This document shows, in pieces, positions 30,903 to 39,074 of a DNA stretch of 48,440 bases. The notes beneath the pieces were generated by a model, which saw only the letters and a program-made list of their open reading frames with translations, had not been told where the DNA came from and did no database searches. Position 1 is the first letter of the stretch. The number at the start of each line of letters is the position of its first letter. Made by a program: the position numbers and the translations under genes. The stretch is from contig DCUU01000067.1 in the NCBI GenBank assembly GCA_002328565.1, positions 294 to 48,733 of the forward strand, written 5' to 3'. Source of the DNA: Candidatus Moranbacteria bacterium UBA2206 (GTDB lineage Bacteria > Patescibacteriota > Minisyncoccia > Moranbacterales > UBA2206).

Positions 30903-32315
30903 TTAAACTTTTTTTACATCTTCAATTCCACCCTTCATGTAAAAGTCTTGTTCCGCCACCTCATCCATCTGTCCGTCCAAAATCATTTTGAAGCCTTTGA
31001 TAGTATCAGTTAGTTTCACATATTGTCCGGCAGTTCCGGTAAATTGTTCGGCTACAAAAAATGGTTGAGAAAGGAATTTTTGAATTTTTCGTGCGCGGGA
31101 AACTGTCACCTTGTCTTCATCGGACAATTCTTCCATTCCCAAGATTGCGATAATATCTTGAAGATCCTTGTATCTTTGCAAAACTCTCTGCACGCCTCGA
31201 GCGACTTCATAATGCTCTTGCCCCACGATATTTGGATCCAAAATTGTTGAACTGGAATCCAATGGATCAACGGCTGGATAAATTCCAAGTTCAGAAAGTG
31301 ATCGCGAAAGCACCACGGTTGAATCAAGATGACCAAAAGTTGTGGCTGGGGCTGGGTCAGTTAGGTCATCGGCTGGCACATAAACGGCTTGCACAGAAGT
31401 AATTGATCCTTTTTTGGTGGAAGTAATTCGTTCTTGCAATCTTCCCATTTCTTCCGCGAGTGTTGGTTGATATCCCACCGCTGATGGAATTCGTCCCAAA
31501 AGTGCGGACACTTCTGAGCCAGCTTGCGTGAAACGGAAAATATTATCGATAAAAAACAAAACGTCTCGGCCTTCGTCGTCACGGAAATATTCAGCCATCG
31601 CCAGAGCAGACAAAGCTACGCGTTGACGTGCCCCTGGTGGTTCATTCATTTGTCCAAACACAAGCGCGGTTTTGTCGAGCACTCCAGATTCTTTCATTTC
31701 GTGATAGAGGTCATTACCTTCTCGTGTTCTTTCTCCCACACCGGCGAAAATTGAATAACCACCATGCTCTTGGGCAATGTTTCGAATCAGTTCTTGAATC
31801 ACCACTGTTTTTCCCACACCTGCACCACCAAAAAGTCCCACCTTTCCACCTTTGATAAATGGGCAAATAAGGTCAACAACTTTAATTCCAGTTTCCAAAA
31901 TTTCCGCCTTAGTGGATTGATCTTCAAACTTTGGCGCGTCACGATGAATTGGATATCGTTTCTCCGCTTTGACCGCTTCAGATTTTCCGTCAATTGTTTC
32001 GCCCAAAAGATTGAACATCCTGCCCAGTGTTCCTTGTCCAACCGGCACGCTAATTGGCGCGCCCGTCGAAACAACTTCCATTCCACGGCGAAGTCCATCC
32101 GTCGAACCCATCGCCACTGTTCGCACTCTGTTTCCACCCAAATGTTGCGCGGTTTCAAGAACTAGCGTTTTAGGGACTAAGTCCCCATTTGGGGACTTAG
32201 TCCCTTCCTGAGTTAATTTTATTTCCAGCGCGTCATAAATATTCGGCAACTCTTCCGAAAATTCAACATCCACGACCGGCCCGATTACTTGTGAGATTTT
32301 TCCTGTGTTTTTCAT
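30903..32315 (-). CDS. atpD: ATP synthase beta subunit AtpD
   Basis: Catalytic subunit of F1. Walker A GGAGVGKTVVIQELI, catalytic GVGERTREGNDLYHEM, Walker B DVLFFIDNIFRFTQAGSEVSALLGR and DDLTDPAPATTFGHLD are all present. At 470 residues it is full length. Residues 38-48 (GTKSPNGDLVP) are an addition near the N-terminal barrel encoded by a 34-bp palindrome, absent from ordinary AtpD proteins at this position. Between atpD and atpG (735 nt) lies a plus-strand gene and repeats, so the atp genes may not form one continuous operon. Confidence 0.98.
   Translation of the reverse strand: MKNTGKISQVIGPVVDVEFSEELPNIYDALEIKLTQEGTKSPNGDLVPKTLVLETAQHLGGNRVRTVAMGSTDGLRRGMEVVSTGAPISVPVGQGTLGRMFNLLGETIDGKSEAVKAEKRYPIHRDAPKFEDQSTKAEILETGIKVVDLICPFIKGGKVGLFGGAGVGKTVVIQELIRNIAQEHGGYSIFAGVGERTREGNDLYHEMKESGVLDKTALVFGQMNEPPGARQRVALSALAMAEYFRDDEGRDVLFFIDNIFRFTQAGSEVSALLGRIPSAVGYQPTLAEEMGRLQERITSTKKGSITSVQAVYVPADDLTDPAPATTFGHLDSTVVLSRSLSELGIYPAVDPLDSSSTILDPNIVGQEHYEVARGVQRVLQRYKDLQDIIAILGMEELSDEDKVTVSRARKIQKFLSQPFFVAEQFTGTAGQYVKLTDTIKGFKMILDGQMDEVAEQDFYMKGGIEDVKKV
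32172..32205. repeat. 34-bp palindrome inside atpD
   Basis: AGGGACTAAGTCCCCA, central TT, then its reverse complement. It shares its core with the 44-bp palindrome in rlmN and is read in the same frame (GTKSPNGDLVP). Confidence 0.92.
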
Positions 32316-32330
32316 AAAATTTTCTATGCT

Positions 32331-32386
32331 GTCATCCTGAACTTGTTTCAGGATCTTATTAGATTCCGGATCAAGTCCGGAATGAC
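32331..32386. repeat. REP-type inverted repeat
   Basis: GTCATCCTGAACTTGTTTCA followed by GGATC is inverted against GATTCCGGATCAAGTCCGGAATGAC. It is non-coding, just upstream of atpD. Confidence 0.8.
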
Positions 32387-32466
32387 AAATTATATAATTT
32401 ATTAAATTCTAATCACTAGCTATTTGCTTTATTTTAGCCAAATATTCACTGGTTAGGATTTAAAGC

Positions 32467-32495
32467 TTGACTTTTTAGTTGATTTGGAGTATAAT
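32467..32495 (+). promoter_or_regulatory. Consensus sigma-70 promoter
   Basis: TTGACT (32467-32472), exactly 17-nt spacer, TATAAT (32490-32495). It drives the 94-aa gene at 32547. Confidence 0.75.
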
Positions 32496-32533
32496 AGTAG
32501 GTTAGTGAAAATCAATGTATTTTTAACAACTCA

Positions 32534-32541
32534 AAAGGAGG
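32534..32541 (+). promoter_or_regulatory. Strong Shine-Dalgarno site
   Basis: AAAGGAGG lies 5 nt before ATG 32547 and fixes this start over an in-frame ATG at 32484 that precedes the promoter's -10. Such a strong site is not seen at most genes here. Confidence 0.8.
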
Positions 32542-32546
32542 TTTCT

Positions 32547-32831
32547 ATGGATTCATTATTGTGGTTGGTAATTGGAATGGGATATGTTCTTGTGGGATTG
32601 GTTGTGACTGGGGTAGAGGTACGCTTCTCTCCTATGGACAACCTACGCTTAAGAACATTCAGAGGAGGAGAAAGGGGAGAAGAAAATAGGCTTGAAGATT
32701 TACCTGTAATATCCAGGATTCTTCATTCAATATTTTGGGTTGTCCCAGTAGTTGCCCTAGTAATAAGATTATTATATTTCCTGGGCAGGGAATTTATCTT
32801 CTTTTTCTTGAATGGTTTTCGGCTACGATAA
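32547..32831 (+). CDS. Small two-pass membrane protein, 94 aa
   Basis: Unrecognised. There are two membrane segments, about residues 4-25 (LLWLVIGMGYVLVGLVVTGV) and 62-84 (IFWVVPVVALVIRLLYFLG), joined by a polar loop rich in Arg, Gly and Glu (RTFRGGERGEENRLEDLP). It has its own consensus promoter, a textbook Shine-Dalgarno site and an intrinsic terminator, and lies on the strand opposite to the surrounding atp genes. The G-rich loop codons differ from the neighbours. The self-contained layout suggests an acquired gene or a separately regulated membrane protein. Confidence 0.75.
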   Translation: MDSLLWLVIGMGYVLVGLVVTGVEVRFSPMDNLRLRTFRGGERGEENRLEDLPVISRILHSIFWVVPVVALVIRLLYFLGREFIFFFLNGFRLR

Positions 32832-32860
32832 TAAGCCAGCTTTTTTTTCAACCTCTCACA

Positions 32861-32898
32861 AAAGTCATCATCTACTTCTAGATTTGATGGCTTTTTTT
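32861..32898 (+). terminator. Terminator of the 94-aa gene
   Basis: AAGTCATCA pairs with TGATGGCTT around a 14-nt loop, followed by a run of T residues. Confidence 0.7.
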
Positions 32899-32933
32899 AT
32901 TTTCAATTTTCCAAAGAACTTCTTTTTCTATTG

Positions 32934-33002
32934 TGTCATTCCGAACTTGTTTCGGAATCTCTTACTTGGTTTCGGAGATCCTGAAACAAGTTCAGGATGA
33001 CA
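32934..33002. repeat. REP-type inverted repeat
   Basis: TGTCATTCCGAACTTGTTTC is inverted against GAAACAAGTTCAGGATGACA. It is non-coding, between the 94-aa gene and atpG. Confidence 0.85.
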
Positions 33003-33022
33003 ATTCTTTAATTTGTAATTTT

Positions 33023-33053
33023 CTAAAAGCTAGAAGCTATCAGCTAAAAGCTA
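33023..33053. repeat. 7-nt repeat array ending in the atpG stop codon
   Basis: CTAAAAG, CTAGAAG, CTATCAG, CTAAAAG, CTA. The last CTA (33051-33053) is the atpG stop codon (TAG) on the minus strand. Confidence 0.8.
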
Positions 33054-34010
33054 ATTATCCAACGCTGCCATCCCTGCTGAAATCTCCGCAATCTCTTGGG
33101 TAATTTTCATTTGTCTAATTTGATTATATGCTAGGGTGAATCCATCAGCCATTTCATTGGCAGCATCTGTGGCATTTCGCATCGCAACCATTCGGGCGGA
33201 TTCTTTGGAAGCATTCGATTCTAGGATGGCATGATAAATCTGCATTTCAATTAGTCGCGGAATAATATAATCCAAAACCTCCTCCGGACTTGGTTCAACC
33301 TTATATTCAGAAGCTGGTTTAGCCAAGCCATACTGCTCGGCCAAAATATCCATCTCAGCCATTTGCTTTTCTAAATCAATCTTTGAAAGTGGCAAAATCT
33401 GACGCACTTTTGTTTCTTGTTTTATCGCGGAAACATAGTCAGTATAGAAAATAACCACCTTATCATATTTCTTGACTAGATAGTCGTCAATCACAACCTT
33501 CCCCACCGCTCGCACGGCTTCAAATTTTGGTAAATAAGTTAGATCATTAAAGGACGCAATAATTTCCTTGCCAGTTCTTCTTATTACACTTTCACCTTTT
33601 CTACCAACTGTGATGAAATCAATTTTCAATTCTTCATCAGTAATTTTTGATTCAATTTTTTTGGTACCGATTCGATTTATTTTCAAATTTTTCGGACTCA
33701 CCAATTCTTCTTTGATTTTTTTGGTCAGTTGAGAGTTAAATGATCCACAGAGTCCGCGGTTTGATGTGATGGCAATCGCCAAAACACTTTTCACTTCGCG
33801 CACTGCCAAAAGACCTTCTTGATTTTGCTCAAACGAACGCGCTAGATTGGTCAGAACGCTCCAAGCGCTGTGAGCATATGGTCTAATTGCGAGCACGCTT
33901 GAAATAGCCCGCCGCATTTTAGCCGCGCTCACCATCTCCATCGCCCGAGTAATTTTCCCAGTATTTTGAATAGATTTTATTCGTCTTTTAATTTCTTTAC
34001 CTGAAGCCAT
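33051..34010 (-). CDS. atpG: ATP synthase gamma subunit AtpG
   Basis: Rotor shaft of F1. The N-terminal coiled-coil start is typical (EIKRRIKSIQNTGKITRAM, VSAAKMRRA) and the C-terminal helix is conserved (RMVAMRNATDAANEMADGF). SNRGLCGSFNSQL is a family motif. At 319 residues it is about 30 longer than E. coli AtpG because of an expanded middle region around residues 110-145. It lies downstream of atpA across a 111-nt repeat-filled spacer. Confidence 0.97.
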   Translation of the reverse strand: MASGKEIKRRIKSIQNTGKITRAMEMVSAAKMRRAISSVLAIRPYAHSAWSVLTNLARSFEQNQEGLLAVREVKSVLAIAITSNRGLCGSFNSQLTKKIKEELVSPKNLKINRIGTKKIESKITDEELKIDFITVGRKGESVIRRTGKEIIASFNDLTYLPKFEAVRAVGKVVIDDYLVKKYDKVVIFYTDYVSAIKQETKVRQILPLSKIDLEKQMAEMDILAEQYGLAKPASEYKVEPSPEEVLDYIIPRLIEMQIYHAILESNASKESARMVAMRNATDAANEMADGFTLAYNQIRQMKITQEIAEISAGMAALDN

Positions 34011-34020
34011 ATATTTTATA

Positions 34021-34117
34021 ATTCTAAATTCTAAATACTAAAGTCTAAATAAAATTAAAATTTTTAAAATTTGATAATTTAGATTTGATTTAGCATTTTA
34101 AATTTAGCCTTTAGCCT
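34021..34117. repeat. Paired, inverted 7-nt repeat arrays between atpA and atpG
   Basis: The left array (AATTCTA, AATTCTA, AATACTA, AAGTCTA) and the right array (TTTAGAT, TTGATTT, AGCATTT, ..., AGCCTTT) are both CTAAAxx-type but inverted, filling nearly the whole spacer. Confidence 0.75.
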
Positions 34118-34121
34118 TTTT

Positions 34122-35630
34122 TTAATTCCCATTCTGGTATATATCCTTAAACTCTTTAATCGCCTTCTCTAATTTCGCCACCACATCTTCCGTCAATTCT
34201 TTCATTTGCGCAATTAGAGTCAAGACTTCTTTAGCACTAGAATCCATATATCTTTGGAAATCAGCTTCCCAGGCTTTTATCTTTTCCACAGCTACATCAT
34301 CCAAAAATCCGTTAGTGAGAGCATAGAGAATAGCCACTTGATTTTCCATCAGCATCGGAGCATATTGATCTTGTTTCAAAATTTCCACAGTGCGCCGACC
34401 ACGTTCAATTTGGCGACGCGTGTTTTCATCCAAGTCAGATCCAAATTGGGCAAAAGCTTCCAATTCTCGAAATTGCGCCAAGTCCAAACGAAGTTTTCCG
34501 GCCACTTTTTTCATCGCCTTAGTTTGCGCGGCTGATCCCACACGAGAAACGCTGAGTCCCACATTCAAAGCTGGACGAATTCCTTTGTAGAATAAATCTG
34601 ATTCCAAATAAATTTGTCCATCAGTAATTGAGATAACGTTTGTGGGAATATAGGCTGACACATCGCCCGCTTGTGTTTCAATAATTGGCAAAGCTGTGAT
34701 TGATCCGCCACCAAAATCTTTGTTGAGCTTCGCACTTCTCTCAAGAAGTCTGGAATGCAAATAAAAAACATCCCCTGGATAAGCTTCGCGTCCTGGTGGT
34801 CGTTTCAAAATTAAAGAAATTTGGCGATAAGCCCAAGCGTGCTTGGAAAGATCATCATAAATAACCAAAACATCTTTGCCTTTGTCCATAAAATATTCTC
34901 CAAGAGCGCAACCAGAATAGGGAGCAACAAAAGAAAACGCCGCTGGATCAGATGCGCCAGCCAAAACAATCGTTGTATATTCCATTGCGCCTTTCTTTTC
35001 CAATTCTGCCACAATTCGAGCAATCTTAGATTCTTTTTGTCCAATCGCTACATAGATACAAATCATATCTTGACCTTTTTGGTTGATGATGGCATCAATA
35101 GCAATGGCAGTTTTTCCAGTTTGGCGGTCGCCAATAATCAATTCGCGTTGACCTCGCCCGACTGGGATCATTGCATCAATCGCCTTGATTCCAGTTTGCA
35201 CCGGTTGATTCACTGACTGTCGAGTGATAACTCCCGGAGCAATTTTTTCAATTGGATAGAATTTGTCGCAAATTATTTCACCTTTGCCATCAATTTGCTG
35301 TCCTAGCGGATTAATTACTCGACCAATCATATTCTCGCCTACTGGAATAGACAAAATTTTTCCGGTTGATTTCACTTGATCACCTTCCTTGATTTTTTCA
35401 AAAGCACCCAAAATCATAGCCCCGATTTGTCCTTCTTCCAAATTCAAGGCCACGCCATAAATTCCGTTTGGAAACTCCAACATTTCTGAGGCCATCACGT
35501 CAGTGAGCCCGGAAATTTTCGCTACGCCGTCCCCAACTTCCAATACGGTTCCGACTTTTTCAGTCTGAGTCGTGATTTCGAAATTTTCAATTTGTTTTTT
35601 CAACTGTTCGATAATGTAATTTTTATCCAT
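34122..35630 (-). CDS. atpA: ATP synthase alpha subunit AtpA
   Basis: Non-catalytic nucleotide-binding subunit of F1. Walker A GDRQTGKTAIAIDAI, then VLVIYDDLSKHAWAYRQ, PPGREAYPGDVFYLHSRLLE and the C-terminal VGSAAQTKAMKKVAG are standard. At 502 residues it is full length. The delta gene (atpH) ends 17 nt upstream, so the two are co-transcribed. Confidence 0.98.
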   Translation of the reverse strand: MDKNYIIEQLKKQIENFEITTQTEKVGTVLEVGDGVAKISGLTDVMASEMLEFPNGIYGVALNLEEGQIGAMILGAFEKIKEGDQVKSTGKILSIPVGENMIGRVINPLGQQIDGKGEIICDKFYPIEKIAPGVITRQSVNQPVQTGIKAIDAMIPVGRGQRELIIGDRQTGKTAIAIDAIINQKGQDMICIYVAIGQKESKIARIVAELEKKGAMEYTTIVLAGASDPAAFSFVAPYSGCALGEYFMDKGKDVLVIYDDLSKHAWAYRQISLILKRPPGREAYPGDVFYLHSRLLERSAKLNKDFGGGSITALPIIETQAGDVSAYIPTNVISITDGQIYLESDLFYKGIRPALNVGLSVSRVGSAAQTKAMKKVAGKLRLDLAQFRELEAFAQFGSDLDENTRRQIERGRRTVEILKQDQYAPMLMENQVAILYALTNGFLDDVAVEKIKAWEADFQRYMDSSAKEVLTLIAQMKELTEDVVAKLEKAIKEFKDIYQNGN

Positions 35631-35647
35631 AAAAATATATTTAAAGT

Positions 35648-36049
35648 TTACTTAGTTAATGCCTTATTTAGTTTTTTCAATTGTCCTTTTATGCTTTGAT
35701 CCATCACTTCATCACCAATTTTCAAAATTATTCCACCTAAAATATTTCTATCAATTTTACTGCTAATCACTACTTTTTCTGCTTTATATTTCTTCTTAAT
35801 ATATTCAGTTATTTTTTTTTCAGCTTCATTGTCTAATTTTTCCTTGCTAGTCAATTCAACTTCCACTACCTTATTTTTACTGTTCCAAATATTACTAAAG
35901 CTTTCTAAAATTTTTGGAAACAACTTATTTTGTCTGTTTTTTCGCACAATTTGAACAAAATTCAAAACAGCTTGGTCTATCTCTCGCGACGACTTATTTT
36001 CAGTCACTTCAAGTAATGTTCTTGCGTATTGATTTATTGTAATTTTCAT
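35648..36049 (-). CDS. atpH: ATP synthase delta subunit AtpH, short
   Basis: Peripheral-stalk subunit that connects F1 to the b subunits. The C-terminal family signature is present (RNILGGIILKIGDEVMDQSI). At 133 residues it is about 45 shorter than usual. The N-terminal helical domain is recognisable (NQYARTLLEV) but reduced, so this is a compact delta. It overlaps the upstream AtpZ-like gene by 4 nt (ATGA), suggesting coupled translation. Confidence 0.9.
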   Translation of the reverse strand: MKITINQYARTLLEVTENKSSREIDQAVLNFVQIVRKNRQNKLFPKILESFSNIWNSKNKVVEVELTSKEKLDNEAEKKITEYIKKKYKAEKVVISSKIDRNILGGIILKIGDEVMDQSIKGQLKKLNKALTK

Positions 36050-36306
36050 AACTTATTCTTATATTCCTTATTCTTTTTCTTCATTTCCTTTGTAGTTTCT
36101 TGAAATATTCCAAAAGATGAAATCAATATAGCTCCACCCATAATCAGCAAAAAAATCCACACTCCTCCATTATATTTTCTATCTAACCATCTTCCAAGAA
36201 AAACTGCCAAGACTATCGGCCCTAAGATCCAGCTAGAAATTCTACTGAAAAGAGCTAGTCCGGATTTCCACCATAAAACATCGGTTTTATTTTTCTCTTT
36301 TTCCAT
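36046..36306 (-). CDS. AtpZ/AtpI-like membrane protein (second copy)
   Basis: An 86-aa protein with two membrane segments (ISSWILGPIVLAVFLGRWL and GVWIFLLIMGGAILISSF) joined by a short DRKYNG loop. This is the layout of the small AtpZ/AtpI accessory proteins (F0F1 gene 1) that help assemble the c-ring or carry Mg2+. Its position between atpF and atpH, instead of at the operon head, is unusual. Another gene with the same layout is at 37964-38218. The stop overlaps the atpH start. Confidence 0.65.
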   Translation of the reverse strand: MEKEKNKTDVLWWKSGLALFSRISSWILGPIVLAVFLGRWLDRKYNGGVWIFLLIMGGAILISSFGIFQETTKEMKKKNKEYKNKL

Positions 36307-36371
36307 CTGTAAAAATACTGTTATAAACTATCTGTTGATTATTTGGCAAAATTTGGCAAAAGTCAATCCTT

Positions 36372-36866
36372 CTAATTTTTCTGCGCTATCAATTCATTCA
36401 CCGCCTCACTATCATTTAACTTATCAACATTTTTTGAAATTATTTTTTCAGTCGCCAACATCACTAGTCCCGCCACTTCTCCTTTCGCTTCACCTATTAT
36501 TCTTTCTTTTTCTTGAAGAGCTTTCTTCTGCGATGACTGCAAAATTCTTTGTGATTCTTCTTCGGCCTTTTTTATTATTTCTTCTTGATTTTTCTGCGCT
36601 ACTTCCGTCGAAGAACTGACAATTTTTTGGGCTTCTTTCTTAGCAGAAACTATGATCTCTTTTTCGGTCTCTTTGGCTTTTTCCATTTTTTCTTCGACTA
36701 ATCTAGCATTTTCCAACCCACCTTCTATTTTTTTTCTTCTTTCATCAATGAATTTGATAATTGGTCCATATCCATATCTATGCAATATCCAAATTAAAAG
36801 ACCAAAATTGACCAGTTGTGCGAGTAGAATTTTCCAATTTAATCCCAGGGCTTCAAAAAGTTTCAT
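36372..36866 (-). CDS. atpF: ATP synthase b subunit AtpF
   Basis: Peripheral stalk. A single N-terminal membrane helix (ILLAQLVNFGLLIWILHRYG) is followed by a long charged coiled coil (about residues 35-150) rich in Lys, Glu and Ala. The first part (LNWKILLAQLVNFGLLIWIL) matches b subunits closely. Length (164) is normal. A 12-bp hairpin separates it from atpE. A 65-nt spacer precedes the AtpZ-like gene. Confidence 0.95.
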   Translation of the reverse strand: MKLFEALGLNWKILLAQLVNFGLLIWILHRYGYGPIIKFIDERRKKIEGGLENARLVEEKMEKAKETEKEIIVSAKKEAQKIVSSSTEVAQKNQEEIIKKAEEESQRILQSSQKKALQEKERIIGEAKGEVAGLVMLATEKIISKNVDKLNDSEAVNELIAQKN

Positions 36867-36905
36867 ACTTTTTTTCTTAAAATATTATTTAAAAAATAAA
36901 TTAAT

Positions 36906-36931
36906 CCAGCCTTTTTTCTAAAAAAGGTTGG
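36906..36931 (-). promoter_or_regulatory. Intercistronic hairpin between atpE and atpF
   Basis: CCAGCCTTTTTT pairs with AAAAAAGGTTGG (one G-T pair) with a minimal loop, 12 nt beyond the atpE stop. It may adjust c-subunit message stability or partial termination, since many c subunits are needed per complex (inference). Confidence 0.55.
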
Positions 36932-36943
36932 ACTGTTTATCTT

Positions 36944-37171
36944 CTAGCTGAAAAGAATAATAAGCGCTACGACCAACGCATAAATTGCAGTTGATTCAGC
37001 GATCGCCATAGACACAAACATAAGCGTTGTGATTTTGTCACTAGCTTCTGGATTTCTTCCAATCGCTTCCATTGCCTTAGCAGCAATCATACCTTCTCCA
37101 ATAGCTGAGCCAATCGCTCCAAATCCAATGGCGATTCCTGCAGCTACAGTTTTCAAAACTTCTAGTTCCAT
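36944..37171 (-). CDS. atpE: ATP synthase c subunit AtpE, sodium-type signature
   Basis: Ring subunit with two membrane helices (75 aa). Helix 1 carries GSAIGEGMIAAKAMEAIGRN with the polar-loop RNPEA. Helix 2 carries the carboxylate in AIAESTAIYALVVALI. E59, S60, T61 and Y64 match the residues that bind Na+ in Ilyobacter c subunits (E65, S66, T67, Y70), and E26 stands where Ilyobacter has Q32, as in other two-carboxylate c-rings. This points to Na+ coupling, by inference from the motif. Confidence 0.93.
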   Translation of the reverse strand: MELEVLKTVAAGIAIGFGAIGSAIGEGMIAAKAMEAIGRNPEASDKITTLMFVSMAIAESTAIYALVVALIILFS

Positions 37172-37200
37172 AAATTTGTCTTAAATTAATTATTAAAAAT

Positions 37201-37959
37201 TTAAACTCTAACTTCTTTCTTTTCTTCTTTTGTCTCTATCTCTCCTGCCATCGAAATAAAAATCAATGTCAAAAGAGAAAAGACAAAACCTTGAATAATC
37301 GCTGTTATGAGACCTAGGAGCGCAAATGGCAAAGGGATAATAAACGGTGCCAAAAAAAGCATCACCATTCCCAAAACCTCTCCGGCAAAAATATTTCCAA
37401 ATAACCTAAAGGACAAAGACAAAATCTTAGACACTTCTCCAATTAGATCCATAAGACCCAAAACAAAAGCCAAGGGACTTTTTAGATTGATGAATTTTCC
37501 AAGATAACCAAAAGGTCCGTGGGCAATTATAGCTACAATCTGAATAGTTATGATAGAAATCGCCGTTAGGACAAAAACCATTCCGTAGTCTGACATAATC
37601 GCTCGAAATGGAGCAACGTCCCCATTTTGAGTATGTAGGGTGAGCGCTGATTGACCAGGAATAAATGGGATAAGATTAGCAAAAACGATAAAAATAAACA
37701 TTGTGAAAACCAAAGGAAAAACTTTTTTGGCTTTTTTCTCATCTTTCATAATCGTTTCAACAAATTTCATTCCCTCATCGATGATAATTTCAAAAAAACT
37801 CTGCCATCTTCCGGGAACCGCTTTAAGAGAAAAACGAATATACAGCGTGACCGCAATTAGAATCAGACTCAAAATAACCGACCAAAATAAAGTATTGGTC
37901 ACTGGTAAAGAGCCCAAATTAAAAAGTATCTCTGGAGCGAGTGATATATCTAGCTTCAT
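37201..37959 (-). CDS. atpB: ATP synthase a subunit AtpB
   Basis: Membrane stator that forms the ion half-channels against the c-ring. It has at least five membrane segments. The conserved arginine lies in ILSLSFRLFGNIFAGEVLG. The N-terminal WQSFFEIIIDEGMKFV and the C-terminal region around FALLGLITAIIQGFVFSLL are typical. It starts just after the AtpZ-like gene and ends 29 nt before atpE. At 252 residues it is normal length. Confidence 0.96.
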   Translation of the reverse strand: MKLDISLAPEILFNLGSLPVTNTLFWSVILSLILIAVTLYIRFSLKAVPGRWQSFFEIIIDEGMKFVETIMKDEKKAKKVFPLVFTMFIFIVFANLIPFIPGQSALTLHTQNGDVAPFRAIMSDYGMVFVLTAISIITIQIVAIIAHGPFGYLGKFINLKSPLAFVLGLMDLIGEVSKILSLSFRLFGNIFAGEVLGMVMLFLAPFIIPLPFALLGLITAIIQGFVFSLLTLIFISMAGEIETKEEKKEVRV

Positions 37960-37963
37960 AAAA

Positions 37964-38218
37964 TTAACTGTGTGTTATCTTATCAACTTCACTTTTTATC
38001 TTTTTTGATAAAAATGTACGCTTCCTAAAAAGCAAAATATTTGAAACTATAAAGGCGATTCCAATACTAACAAGCAAAAATTTTGGCTCCGTCTTGAAAT
38101 TTCTATCAATAATATAGCCAATTATTCCTAGAAAAATGAGTGGTCCAAAAATATACGTGCTACTGTAAGAAATTGCTTTTGCAAATATTTTCTTCGTACC
38201 TTGATCTTTAAATATCAT
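37964..38218 (-). CDS. AtpZ/AtpI-like membrane protein (first copy)
   Basis: An 84-aa, two-helix membrane protein (YIFGPLIFLGIIGYIIDRNF, then FLLVSIGIAFIVSNILLF) with a basic C-terminus. The G-x-I-D-R-N-F turn between helices matches AtpZ/AtpI accessory proteins at the head of atp operons. It lies 4 nt upstream of atpB on the same strand and is probably the first gene of the atp run. Its function (c-ring assembly or Mg2+/Ca2+ handling) is known only for relatives. Confidence 0.7.
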   Translation of the reverse strand: MIFKDQGTKKIFAKAISYSSTYIFGPLIFLGIIGYIIDRNFKTEPKFLLVSIGIAFIVSNILLFRKRTFLSKKIKSEVDKITHS

Positions 38219-38300
38219 ATTTTAGTTTTCAAAACATTACATATAATACTCCCGTAATTTATATTAGTCAATAGTTGATTTTTTTTATTTTGCCTAAATA

Positions 38301-38993
38301 TCATTTTAATCCCAATTCTAACAGGAAATTTTTCAGCTCATCACCCTTAATTTCCCGAAATTCCCCCGGCTTTAGGCTTTTTATCTTAATACTCATAATT
38401 CTCACTCTTTTTAGATCCACCACATTATACCCCAAAGCTGAACACATTCGCCGAATTTGTCTTTTTTTCCCTTCCGTGAGAATGATGGAAAACATCCCTT
38501 CATTGATTTTTTGCACCTTACATTCCTTAGTTTTGTACCCACCATCCAATCTCACTCCGCGTGCCATCTTGTCAATGAAACTGTCTTTCATAATTTTGTT
38601 AACTCGCACAGCATATTCTTTTTCATGTTTTTTTTCTGGATTTAAAACTTTGTCAGTTATTCGACCATCATTAGTAAGGATAATCAGTCCCCAAGAATCC
38701 TTGTCCAATCTTCCAATTGGATAAACTTTTTGCGGAATTTTGACTATATCCATAATACTTTTCTCCTTCTCGCCTTGCGGACTATGTGTGATTATCCCCA
38801 TCGGTTTGTTATAGGCATAGTAGAAAAGTTTTTTTTGACAATTTTGCGCCACCTTGACCACGTCATTTTCTTGTACCTTATCCCCCAAAACTGCTCGCTT
38901 GTTGTTTATCTTAATTTTTCCAGCTTCAATTAGCCCATCCGCTTCTCGCCGAGAGCAAATGTTTTTTAGCGCCAGATATTTATTTATTCGCAT
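38301..38993 (-). CDS. Pseudouridine synthase, RsuA/RluB/RluE/RluF family
   Basis: Converts uridine to pseudouridine in rRNA (or tRNA). The N-terminal S4 domain is MRINKYLALKNICSRREAD. The catalytic aspartate lies in GRLDKDSWGLIILTNDG. The C-terminal TEGKKRQIRRMCSALGY is a family motif. The exact target cannot be told from sequence; the short form and S4 domain are closest to RluF/RluB. ATG 38993 is preferred over one 15 nt upstream because it begins at the S4 domain. Confidence 0.9.
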   Translation of the reverse strand: MRINKYLALKNICSRREADGLIEAGKIKINNKRAVLGDKVQENDVVKVAQNCQKKLFYYAYNKPMGIITHSPQGEKEKSIMDIVKIPQKVYPIGRLDKDSWGLIILTNDGRITDKVLNPEKKHEKEYAVRVNKIMKDSFIDKMARGVRLDGGYKTKECKVQKINEGMFSIILTEGKKRQIRRMCSALGYNVVDLKRVRIMSIKIKSLKPGEFREIKGDELKNFLLELGLK

Positions 38994-39008
38994 TGGGTAT
39001 TCCGTCAT

Positions 39009-39043
39009 AATCAGTAGTCAAGAGTCAATGATCAGTGATCAAG
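39009..39043. repeat. 7-nt repeat array
   Basis: AATCAGT, AGTCAAG, AGTCAAT, GATCAGT, GATCAAG in register, just upstream of the pseudouridine synthase gene. Confidence 0.75.
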
Positions 39044-39074
39044 AAAACCTTTTTTATTAACTATTTATCTTTAT

